DNA of 64,000 bases from Bradyrhizobium frederickii (GTDB taxonomy: Bacteria > Pseudomonadota > Alphaproteobacteria > Rhizobiales > Xanthobacteraceae): assembly GCF_004570865.1 (NCBI RefSeq), contig NZ_SPQS01000006.1, positions 124,001 to 188,000 of the forward strand, read 5' to 3'. Position numbers and translations under genes: made by a program. Positions within the stretch are counted from its first letter, which is position 1. Every line of letters starts with the position of its first letter. Below are positions 1 through 7,267 of this stretch, piece after piece. The notes below the pieces were generated by a model. The model searched no databases. It was not told the origin of the DNA and saw only the letters and a list, made by a program, of their open reading frames with translations.

Positions 1-202
1 AGAAGAGCGTCGATGCGCGCTGATGCCGGAATGTCACGCCGGCGCAAAATGGGGCGATTTGGGTCCTATTAACACTCTGTTCATGCTACGCCCTGCAAAT
101 GGATGGAGACTTTGCCATGGGAATGGTTCTTCGCGCCTGAACCGTTTCCTGCTGTCTCCGACCTACTATGGCGGCCATCGCGCATGAGGGCAGACGGGGT
201 TC

Positions 203-1477
203 ATGATCGGAAGTAGCGTTGTGGTGCGGACGCGATCGTGGATCGTCCTTTGCCTCGGTGGTTTCCTTGGGTGTTCGGCCGTCGGATCGCCGGCGCTTGC
301 AGCCGACTGTCCGGGCCATCCGGACGCGCTCGGGACCTCCCGCACCCTCGTGGTCGATCCGCGCGAACATCCGCGCATCGGCACCATGCAGTACCGCGAG
401 ACGCTGCCGCTGAAGGACCATGAAGTCGTCCTCACCTTCGACGACGGTCCGCTGCCGAAATATTCCTACCAGGTGCTCAAGATCCTGGCCGACGAGTGCA
501 TCAAGGCGACCTTCTTCATCGTCGGTCAGCAGGCCAAGGCGAACCCCGAAGGTGTGCGCAAGCTGGTGGCGGCGGGCCACACCGTCGGCACCCACAGCAT
601 GAGCCATCCGCTGACGTTCGACCGGATGCCGAACGAGAAGTTCGAGCCCGAGATCAACGGCGGCATCGAGTGGACCTCGGCCGCGATGACGGACCCGGCG
701 CAGCTCGCCCCGTTCTTCCGCATCCCCGGCCTGATGCGCGCCGAAGGCGTCGAGAATTACCTGATCTCGCGCGGCATCCAGATCTGGAGCGCCGACTTCC
801 CGGCCGACGACTGGCGCCATGTGTCGTCCGACCGCGTCTATCAGCTCGCGATCCAGCGACTGGAAGCCAAGGGCAAGGGCATCCTGCTGCTGCACGACAT
901 CCAGGCCCGCACCGTGGCGGCACTGCCGAAGATCATCCGCGACCTCAAGGCGCGCGGCTATCGCATCGTGCATGTGGTGCCGGCGACCGCCGACCGGCCC
1001 GCAACGCCGACCAATCCAGTGGAGTGGCTGCTGCATCCGCCGACCGAAACGGTGCCGATCGCGCGCTGGCCGGCTGTGCCGCACTTCGTGTTCGCCGAGA
1101 GCCGGACGCTGCCGGCGCCCTCGCTCGCCGACCTCAACGCAAGGACCGAGCATCAGCCGCTGCTGCCGCGCCGGACCAGGGGGCAGATGGATATCGCATC
1201 CACCCTGCCCGTGCCCGGCCGCGCTCTCTTTGCGATCCCGGAAGGCTCGGTCGAGGTGCTTCTGTCGACGACATTGTCGCGGCGTGCCGCGACGCGGCTG
1301 GCCATGGCGGCCGAGACGCCGCATGCGGCCAGGGGCAAGGTCGCAAAGGGCAAGACCGCCAAGCCCCAGGCTCGGCACACCGCGCATGCGGCACCGGCCG
1401 CACCGAACCATGCCGCGCAGATCAAGAGCGCTCCGCCGCGCCCGACCCGCGTCGCCAGCCTGAAGAAACGCGCTTGA
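203..1477 (+). CDS. Secreted polysaccharide deacetylase (NodB-homology domain)
   Basis: A 424-residue protein with an N-terminal signal peptide (hydrophobic stretch about residues 11-32, likely cleavage after ALA-33), so it acts outside the cytoplasm. The NodB domain (about 72-250) has TFDDGP at 78-83 (catalytic Asp80 and metal ligand Asp81) and the zinc-binding HSMSH at 131-135. Such enzymes remove N- or O-acetyl groups from polysaccharides; the substrate cannot be read here. The tail (about 290-424) is low-complexity, rich in Ala, Arg, Lys and His, and looks disordered and basic. It converges with the gene at 1481. A large open frame on the opposite strand (86-1411) is a GC-driven shadow. 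Confidence 0.9.
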   Translation: MIGSSVVVRTRSWIVLCLGGFLGCSAVGSPALAADCPGHPDALGTSRTLVVDPREHPRIGTMQYRETLPLKDHEVVLTFDDGPLPKYSYQVLKILADECIKATFFIVGQQAKANPEGVRKLVAAGHTVGTHSMSHPLTFDRMPNEKFEPEINGGIEWTSAAMTDPAQLAPFFRIPGLMRAEGVENYLISRGIQIWSADFPADDWRHVSSDRVYQLAIQRLEAKGKGILLLHDIQARTVAALPKIIRDLKARGYRIVHVVPATADRPATPTNPVEWLLHPPTETVPIARWPAVPHFVFAESRTLPAPSLADLNARTEHQPLLPRRTRGQMDIASTLPVPGRALFAIPEGSVEVLLSTTLSRRAATRLAMAAETPHAARGKVAKGKTAKPQARHTAHAAPAAPNHAAQIKSAPPRPTRVASLKKRA

Positions 1478-1480
1478 GCT

Positions 1481-1855
1481 TTACGGCCGCAGGATGGCGG
1501 CGACGCAGAGCAGCACGATCAGCGCCAGGAAGAACAGGTCCATGTAGGACTTGAGCTCGCCGTCGCGCCGCAGCCGGGCAACGTCGGTGATGACCTGCTT
1601 GCGCGTGTTCGTTCCTCCGGAGCCGTCATTGATCGGGCCTTGAAGGCGCCGCGTCTCGGCCTCCAGTCTCTCGATCTTCTGGAAGAAGTAGAACGCGCGC
1701 AGCGTCGAGGCCGCGCGCATGGCGGCGTAAACCAGCACCAGGATCGCCAGTGTCGCCCGGTTCGGATATTTCTCCATGAAGTTCAGGCTGAAATAGACCA
1801 CCGCCATGAAGGCAAAATTGGTCAGGAAGCGGTAGACGAAGCTGAGAATGCCCAT
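1481..1855 (-). CDS. Small membrane protein of unknown function
   Basis: I do not recognise this 124-residue protein. The start is the ATG at 1855, beginning MGILSFVYRF, because the 40 residues upstream in frame are arginine/proline rich and not protein-like. It has a hydrophobic segment near residues 8-25, another near 32-48, a polar charged middle and a C-terminal hydrophobic helix of about 18 residues ending at the stop. This suggests an inner-membrane protein with about three segments. It converges tail to tail with the polysaccharide deacetylase, leaving only three bases between the stop codons. Confidence 0.6.
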   Translation of the reverse strand: MGILSFVYRFLTNFAFMAVVYFSLNFMEKYPNRATLAILVLVYAAMRAASTLRAFYFFQKIERLEAETRRLQGPINDGSGGTNTRKQVITDVARLRRDGELKSYMDLFFLALIVLLCVAAILRP

Positions 1856-2140
1856 GCTGGCTCGAACCTTGAGGAGTGCAACCAAATCGTGCTGCAAATT
1901 CGGGATCGGGGACCCGGACCGGAACGGCCGGCCTGGATGCTTAGCGGCCCGTCTACGCCAAGTTCGTTTCAACAAAGATACTGCCGCCCCGCACCCCGCC
2001 GCCTTTTAGCCTGACGCGGACATAAGGCAAGCCGGAGCATGGCCCGGTGGCGCTGCCCCGCATGATACCGCAACGGCTCGATGGCGATTTGGCGGAAGTC
2101 GCGATAGACTGGGTCCAGTCGCCACATCCGGGGTCTGCCG

Positions 2141-2398
2141 ATGCCGAAGAAGGGAATCACCGGCCACGACGACTGGGTTCTGACCGAGGCCCTCGCGACC
2201 GCCCTGGTCGCGCTGGAGCAGCTCGAACCGAAGCACCAGCCGAACGCGCATATGGACGATATCCGCAAGATGCTCTCGAACGGCAAGGAGCCGGCGGAGG
2301 TGAGCCTGCACCTGGCCCAGGCCAAATGCCGCCTGTTTCCCGACCTCGATCCGCTGAAGATCTACCGGGAATACGGCATCGGCGAGGAATACGGCTGA
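2141..2398 (+). CDS. Conserved small hypothetical protein
   Basis: An 85-residue soluble, mixed-charge protein starting MPKKGITGHDDW, predicted mostly helical, with no signal peptide or membrane segment. I do not recognise a domain. Codon use is typical of its neighbours, which supports a real gene. It stands alone, converging with the minus-strand gene at 2414-2602. Confidence 0.6.
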   Translation: MPKKGITGHDDWVLTEALATALVALEQLEPKHQPNAHMDDIRKMLSNGKEPAEVSLHLAQAKCRLFPDLDPLKIYREYGIGEEYG

Positions 2399-2413
2399 AG
2401 CGACGGTTTAAGG

Positions 2414-2602
2414 CTAAGGCCCGCCCGCAACCGATCCCGCGATCGCCATGACCAGCGCGCCGAGATCGATCTTGCCGTCGACGGTGAGCTCTTCCGAGCC
2501 TTTCGCATCCTGGGCGCCCGCGATCTTCAGCGCTTGCGGCCGGTTGGCGGCCTGCCGTTGCAGCTCGCCGATGATGGCGTCCTTGAGCTTCTCTTCCAGC
2601 AT
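2414..2602 (-). CDS. Small hypothetical protein
   Basis: A 62-residue protein. The ATG at 2602 is preferred over an upstream in-frame start because GAAGGA sits nine bases before it. The N-terminal half is amphipathic and helical (MLEEKLKDAIIGELQRQ) and the C-terminal tail is hydrophobic and glycine rich (ALVMAIAGSVAGG), which could be a weak membrane-associated tail. No known family recognised. It may be the last gene of the minus-strand group that includes the flavoprotein at 2663. Confidence 0.55.
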   Translation of the reverse strand: MLEEKLKDAIIGELQRQAANRPQALKIAGAQDAKGSEELTVDGKIDLGALVMAIAGSVAGGP

Positions 2603-2662
2603 GGGCTCTCGTCCTTCGCGCGCGTTCCTCTCACTCAAGGCAAAGCCGCGCCCTTCGTTCCC

Positions 2663-3562
2663 TCACGCAAGCCGCCGCGGCAGGCTATGATGGATGTTGC
2701 AGGCGGCGACCGCGGCGTGGCCGAACGCGACCGAGATCTGGTGCAGATCGGTGACGACGTCGCCGATGCCGTACAGCCCGCGGACCGAGGTGCGCTGATG
2801 GTCGTCGACCTTCAGATAGCGGTCGGGCGTGTGTTCGGCGCCCAGCGCCACCGCGAGCTGCGAACGCACCTCGGCCCCCATCGCAGGATAGACCGTGTCG
2901 AATTGCAGCGTCCGGCCGTCGGCGAGGACAGCCGCGACGCCCCCGCCCGCGCGCTGCAAATGCAGGTCGGGCGCGAACACGAGCTCGACGCCGGCATCCA
3001 GCAGCTCCGAGGTTGCGCTCTGGTCGTCATCCGGTCCGATCGCGAGCAGCGTCACGTCACGTGAATAGCCGCGCAGGAACAGCGCCTTGCCGGCGGCACG
3101 CTGAAGCGGGCCGACGATTCCGATGCGGCCGCCGGTCGCCTCGAAGGCATCGCAGACCGGACAATAGCGTAGCACCCCGTCCGCGACCGCAGCACGCCAC
3201 TCCCGGAACGGCGGATGGGTGTCGACGATGCCGCTGGCGAGAATGACGGTGGCGGCGGCGTGCGCATCGCCGTTCCAGCTCGCCTCAAAACCATGATGGT
3301 GCCGCCGCAACGCGGTGACCTCGGCCTCCGCGCGCGTGACCGCGAGCTCGTCCAGCTGCGCCGACATGCGGGCAATCAGATCCGCGCCTGACAGCCCGTG
3401 GACGAAGCCGGGAACGTTGTGGCTGCGCGGGATCAGCGCGGCCCGGCTCGCGCCGGCGTCGACGACGCAGACGTTGCGGCGGAAGCGGGCCAGATAGATC
3501 GCGGCCATCAATCCGGCGGGGCCGCCGCCGACGATCAGGCAATCGAACTGCGCCGGCTTCAT
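2663..3562 (-). CDS. Thioredoxin-reductase-like FAD/NAD(P) oxidoreductase
   Basis: A 299-residue pyridine nucleotide-disulfide oxidoreductase of the small TrxB-like type. The FAD-binding GGGPAG motif is at residues 12-17, a CPVC redox pair is at 134-137 where TrxB has CATC, and a C-terminal GIGD FAD motif is followed by a conserved helix. The TrxB-type NADPH Rossmann motif GGGNSA is replaced by a weaker IVGPLQRAAG, so electron-donor use may differ from true thioredoxin reductase. Its start overlaps the stop of the upstream FMN-reductase gene by four bases (ATGA), so the two are translationally coupled and probably act in one redox pathway. Confidence 0.85.
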   Translation of the reverse strand: MKPAQFDCLIVGGGPAGLMAAIYLARFRRNVCVVDAGASRAALIPRSHNVPGFVHGLSGADLIARMSAQLDELAVTRAEAEVTALRRHHHGFEASWNGDAHAAATVILASGIVDTHPPFREWRAAVADGVLRYCPVCDAFEATGGRIGIVGPLQRAAGKALFLRGYSRDVTLLAIGPDDDQSATSELLDAGVELVFAPDLHLQRAGGGVAAVLADGRTLQFDTVYPAMGAEVRSQLAVALGAEHTPDRYLKVDDHQRTSVRGLYGIGDVVTDLHQISVAFGHAAVAACNIHHSLPRRLA

Positions 3563-4635
3563 TTGGGATTCGGATCCGCAAGACCGTCGCCGGGCTCCTG
3601 AAGGCGCCCGCTCCTTGCCAGCCGCACGGCGTTGCCGAGCGCATGCGCCGCGTTGCGCACCTCCTGCTGGAATTCTCCGTCTTCATCGAGTTCGCGATGC
3701 GAGGTGGCGTATGGCTCCATGTAGCCAACATAGCCGTCGAGCTCGGCGAAGCGGCCCGCCGAAATCAGCTGCATGTCGGTCAGCCAGTCCGACAGAGCGC
3801 GGCGCACGCCCTCGGCACCGACGGCATCGCCGTGAACGACGACGCCGAAATGACGGCCGGCGAGATGGCGCGGATACGGCCAGCCCTTCAGCTCCATCGC
3901 CTTGGCCTCATCGGCCTTCTTGCCATGCGTCGAGGTCGGATCGGGATTGCCGCCGTCGGCGCAGACCATGCGGTCCATCATCGCCTTGAGGCCTGATGGC
4001 ACGTGATACCAGTTCACCGGCGTCACGATCAGGATGCCGTGAGCGGCGACCCACAGCGGATAGATCTCGTTCATCCAGTCGTGGGTCTGCCCCAGCGCAT
4101 AGTTCGGATAGCAGCTGCACGGCCAGTGGCAGAGCGGCATCGCGGTGCCGACGCAGGATTTGCAGGGATGAATCGTCTTGCCAAACTCCGAGGCGAGGCG
4201 TGACAGATCGAGGATGTCGACGGCAAACCCCATCTCGGTGAAAACAGGCTCGGCCAGCTTGACCAGCCGCCAGGTCTTGGACATCTCGCCGGGACAGGTG
4301 TGCTCGCTGCGGGCCGAGCCGTTGATGAGGAGGATGCGCGGCGTCTCGTCCGCATCGTCGTGCCGTCGCTGCGCTTCCAGGATTCTCGCGCGCGCATCGA
4401 GCCAGTCGACGGCGATGTCATAGTCGGGATCGGCAAAGCCCGGGCCCGCCTTCCGCGTCAGCGGCGCCTTGCGCGAATGGCTGTAGGCGTCCCAGGCCGC
4501 AGCGGTGATGGCATCGAGCTCGCGCCCGAGCGGCGCAAAGGCGGGATCGACGAACTGCCCCGTGTAACGCCGCTCGAACTCATCGCGCGACAGCTTGACG
4601 GGCGGCATCCCCTTGCGAATTTCGGCGTCCCTCAT
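3559..4635 (-). CDS. NADPH-dependent FMN reductase / flavodoxin-fold oxidoreductase
   Basis: A 358-residue protein with a flavodoxin-like core: ILLINGSARSEHT for FMN phosphate binding, then GILIVTPVNWYHVPSGLKAMMDRM, the usual NADPH-dependent FMN reductase segment (the run is broken here at VTPVNWY and SGLKAMM). The first 100 residues are an extra charged helical region. A cysteine-rich stretch (PCKSCVG and CHWPCSCYP) lies between the strands and may bind metal or form disulfides; this is unusual for the family. The start is ATG 4635, because the 68 upstream in-frame residues are not protein-like. First gene of a pair with the TrxB-like protein. Confidence 0.8.
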   Translation of the reverse strand: MRDAEIRKGMPPVKLSRDEFERRYTGQFVDPAFAPLGRELDAITAAAWDAYSHSRKAPLTRKAGPGFADPDYDIAVDWLDARARILEAQRRHDDADETPRILLINGSARSEHTCPGEMSKTWRLVKLAEPVFTEMGFAVDILDLSRLASEFGKTIHPCKSCVGTAMPLCHWPCSCYPNYALGQTHDWMNEIYPLWVAAHGILIVTPVNWYHVPSGLKAMMDRMVCADGGNPDPTSTHGKKADEAKAMELKGWPYPRHLAGRHFGVVVHGDAVGAEGVRRALSDWLTDMQLISAGRFAELDGYVGYMEPYATSHRELDEDGEFQQEVRNAAHALGNAVRLARSGRLQEPGDGLADPNPK

Positions 4636-4697
4636 GCGTGCTCCGGCAAAGTCGGCTGTCCGACCAACCCGGCGCGCAGCGCGCGGTTCCCGAAACG

Positions 4698-4898
4698 CTA
4701 CTGACGAACCACATCCGGTGGCGCATCGAACTTCGCGATGCGCCGGTCCAGCCGCCACAGCTCGATGCGATGCACCAGCACGAGCGCGGCGGCCTCCCGC
4801 TTGGCCTGCTCGTCGTCGTCGCAGACCAGGTTGACGCATCCGAACACCCGCCCGTCCGGATCGATCTGGAAGGCGCGGTAATGCTTGAGGCTCCCCAC
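4698..4898 (-). CDS. Small hypothetical protein
   Basis: A 66-residue protein of unknown role, probably soluble and alpha/beta, with a basic/acidic C-terminal half. It begins with GTG at 4898 inside a TAGTG overlap with the stop of the upstream gene, and has GAGGAG seven bases before the start. This makes the unusual GTG start credible and indicates coupled translation. Confidence 0.6.
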   Translation of the reverse strand: MGSLKHYRAFQIDPDGRVFGCVNLVCDDDEQAKREAAALVLVHRIELWRLDRRIAKFDAPPDVVRQ

Positions 4899-5107
4899 TA
4901 GGATGCTCCTCGTCTCGGGAAGACCGGTGCGCTCAGCCAGTCCGTCAGGTTCGAGGTGATCTCGTTCTGCTTGGCGCGTTGCAGCAGCATCTCGCGCTCC
5001 CTGCCCGGTGGCAGGCTGCGTGCGCGCTCGCGGGCGCTTTCGGCGAAGGCTGCCAACCGCTCCTGAAGCGATTGGGTCTGTTTCCTGCGGTTACGTTTGA
5101 CGCTCAT
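4898..5107 (-). CDS. Small basic helical protein, paralogue of 5770-5970
   Basis: A 69-residue protein starting MSVKRNRRKQTQ. A basic N-terminus is followed by helical segments and the signature LPPG-x-x-R-E-M-L-x-x-A-x-Q-x-E ending in WLSAP. The same signature occurs in the 66-residue product of 5770-5970, so the two are paralogues less than 1 kb apart. No known domain is recognised. It is coupled to the following 66-residue gene. Confidence 0.65.
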   Translation of the reverse strand: MSVKRNRRKQTQSLQERLAAFAESARERARSLPPGREREMLLQRAKQNEITSNLTDWLSAPVFPRRGAS

Positions 5108-5247
5108 CGGACTTTCACAGCGGATTTCGGATGGAGGAAATCGGCCTCGCAGCTTCCGCCGCGAGAGCCGGTTCCAGCATTTCAATAAGTTAACGCTGCG
5201 TGATTTTGCGGAACGCCCCGCTTATGACCGCTGCTTTGCACTGCGCC

Positions 5248-5273
5248 GGAACCGAAATGCTGATTCGTATGTT
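5248..5273 (+). promoter_or_regulatory. Possible EcfG-type (general stress) promoter
   Basis: GGAAC at 5248-5252, 17 bases, then TGTT at 5270-5273. The alphaproteobacterial general-stress sigma factor consensus is close to GGAAC-N16/17-CGTT, so one position differs. It lies 27 bases before the start of the gene at 5301. The pattern is short and could occur by chance. Confidence 0.35.
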
Positions 5274-5300
5274 CAAGGATGACCTTGAAGGAGGATCATC

Positions 5301-5585
5301 ATGGCGAAAGCAGCATGGAAGCGGCCGGGCTCACCGATCGGCCGCAAGGGACCGCGCAAGGCCAATCCCGCGTACAAGCGACGCACGCGGCAGCCCTGGA
5401 CGCCCGCGGACGTGAGCAAGTTGAAGCAGCTTGCGAAAGGCAACACGCCCACCGGCGTGATGAGCATCAAGCTTCAGCGCCCGGTCGCGGCCATCCGCAG
5501 CAAGGCGCAGCGCGAAGGAATCTCGCTGCGGCCCGCCAACCGCTCGCCCTACAACCGCCGAACCAAGGCGGCGAAGCGGCGTTGA
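5301..5585 (+). CDS. Small very basic protein, possible SANT/Myb-like DNA binder
   Basis: A 94-residue protein rich in Lys and Arg with a central W-T-P-A-D-V-S-K-L-K-Q-L-A-K-G segment followed by a second helix and AAIRSKAQREGI, resembling a single SANT/Myb-like helix-turn-helix. A nucleic-acid-binding role is inferred. A very strong ribosome-binding site (GAAGGAGGATCATC) precedes ATG 5301, suggesting high expression. It stands alone on the plus strand. Confidence 0.75.
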   Translation: MAKAAWKRPGSPIGRKGPRKANPAYKRRTRQPWTPADVSKLKQLAKGNTPTGVMSIKLQRPVAAIRSKAQREGISLRPANRSPYNRRTKAAKRR

Positions 5586-5769
5586 CGACAGGCACCGCCG
5601 GGTGACAACCGGACACAACGGGGAACGATGGACGTGGCGCTCATTTTTCCGGTTTCTGCCCACGACATCAGCGCATCGGTACGCGCCGACATCTAACCCG
5701 TTCCCGGCGCGTGCACCTCACACCCCCGCGCGTGCTACGGCTTTTCCGCGCCGCAACACTCGACGTCAT

Positions 5770-5970
5770 TCAGTCCGGCGGCTGCAGGCCGGGTGAGCGC
5801 AGCCATTCGCTCATCTGAGAACCGGTCTCGGCCTGACGTGCCTTGCGCAACATCTCGTCGCGGGCCGCCCCTGGCGGAAGCGAACCTGCTTCTTCGCGCA
5901 GCCGCTCAGCCTCAGCAGCCAACCGCGCCTCGAGCGGATCCGTGTGCCTGGATTTGCGCCGCGTCAACAT
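5770..5970 (-). CDS. Small basic helical protein, paralogue of 4898-5107
   Basis: A 66-residue protein starting MLTRRKSRHTDPLE. GGGAGGAC lies five bases upstream. It shares the LPPG ... R-x-E-M-L-x-x-A-x-Q-x-E ... S-x-x-x-x-W-L-x-SP pattern with the gene at 4898-5107. The family is unknown to me; a helical, probably soluble protein. The 184 bases between 5586 and 5769 hold no supported feature. Confidence 0.6.
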   Translation of the reverse strand: MLTRRKSRHTDPLEARLAAEAERLREEAGSLPPGAARDEMLRKARQAETGSQMSEWLRSPGLQPPD

Positions 5971-6120
5971 GAACGTCCTCCCTGTTCGTCGGAGCGCGCC
6001 GTTGCGTTCTCGGTTCGGTCACGCCACGCCGGTTCGGCGCGGCGAACCGACAACGTTCCCGAAGCGGAGCGGTTGCCTGCGTTCCGCGAAAAAGCCGCCG
6101 TCTCACGCTGCTGCCGAGAG

Positions 6121-6303
6121 CTAATTGTCCTGATTGTCGCGGTGAGCCCTGATCTCCGTGCGGACCATGGCGCTTTCCATGACAGCCAAACGCAGATCGG
6201 CGAGGATTTGATCGTGACGCTCCATGAGCAACCGACGCTGCTCCCGCAGCGTGCGGCTGTCATCGATCGCGCGAGCTGCGCGAGATATCAGGGCGTCAGG
6301 CAT
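6121..6303 (-). CDS. Small hypothetical helical protein
   Basis: A 60-residue, mostly charged helical protein from ATG 6303 (MPDALISRAARAID). A TTG further upstream (6354) would add 17 residues, and neither start has a good ribosome-binding site, so the start is uncertain. No domain recognised. The 205 bases up to 6508 contain only short frames that I cannot support. Confidence 0.45.
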   Translation of the reverse strand: MPDALISRAARAIDDSRTLREQRRLLMERHDQILADLRLAVMESAMVRTEIRAHRDNQDN

Positions 6304-6508
6304 GGCGCCATACTGACATGCCAGCAGAAGCGCGCATTTAAGCAAGTTACTCAAATTGAGCCACCGGCTGAAAATGAGCGCGATGAGGCCCTATATCTTG
6401 AGCGTCGACTGGGCGAATTGCCGTTCCAGTTCAGAGCGGGCCAGCCGCACTTCCTTCCTTACGGAGAATCCGGCTGCGTCGGCGCCCGCTCCCCGCCGAT
6501 CAGCGCCA

Positions 6509-7267
6509 TCATCCGTGCTCTCGGCCGCCCCGATAGAGTTGCAGATAGCTCGGCGAGAACAGGGCCGTGCTCTTGAGCGCGTCGATATCCCTGATCACCA
6601 GCGTACGGTCGCGCAGAACGATCAGCCCTGAGGCGCGCAACTCCTGCAGCGTGCGATTGAGATGGACCACCGACAGGCCGGTGGCGTCCGCCAGATCCGT
6701 CTGCGTCACCGGCATCGCGCAGCTGTTGCCCTCCGCCATTCCGACGGGGCGAAGCCGCTCGAAGATTTCGCAGAACAGGTGCGCGACGCGCTCGAGCGCG
6801 GCGCGACGGCCGAGATTGATGACCCATTCGCGCTGGATCGCGTTGTTGACGAGCATCTCGCACAAGAATGCTTCGGCAAGCGAACGGTCGGCGGCCAGCA
6901 GGCTGTCGAAGCGCGCGCGCTTGATCTCGGCGTAGACGACCGGGGTCAACGTCGCGATGGAATGGTCCATGGTCGAGAGCAGGAACGCATGAGCGTCGCA
7001 GCTCTCGCCGGGAAAGATGAAGTTGACGATCTGGCGCCGGCCGTCCTCGAGCGCCTTGTAGCGGCAGAGCCAGCCCGACAGCACGATGCGAACGCTGTCG
7101 ACAGGATCGCCCTCGGAGATCAGGTCCTCGCCGGCTCCGGCGCGCTGCAAGCCCTCGAGCATCGCATATTCAAGCGAGGCGCGCGCTTCCGGCGACAGCG
7201 GTCTCAGCGCGTTCAACCGGCGAATCGCCGGTTCCAACAGGCTGCGATCGGCGGTCGATAAGGGCAT
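6509..7267 (-). CDS. Crp/Fnr-family transcriptional regulator
   Basis: A 252-residue regulator with an N-terminal cyclic-nucleotide-binding beta-barrel (about 30-140) and a C-terminal winged helix with the recognition segment TQTDLADATGLSVVHLNRTL near 188-207. It lacks the four-cysteine pattern of Fnr, so it is not an evident oxygen sensor; the ligand is unknown. Its ATG overlaps the TGA of the upstream kinase gene (TGATG at 7265-7269), so regulator and kinase are co-translated and probably belong to one signalling pathway. Confidence 0.88.
   Translation of the reverse strand: MPLSTADRSLLEPAIRRLNALRPLSPEARASLEYAMLEGLQRAGAGEDLISEGDPVDSVRIVLSGWLCRYKALEDGRRQIVNFIFPGESCDAHAFLLSTMDHSIATLTPVVYAEIKRARFDSLLAADRSLAEAFLCEMLVNNAIQREWVINLGRRAALERVAHLFCEIFERLRPVGMAEGNSCAMPVTQTDLADATGLSVVHLNRTLQELRASGLIVLRDRTLVIRDIDALKSTALFSPSYLQLYRGGREHG

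Noticed and set aside
86..1411. Long 441-codon frame opposite the polysaccharide deacetylase
   Set aside because: It mirrors the codon structure of the real gene on the other strand, has arginine/histidine-rich shadow composition and no domain.
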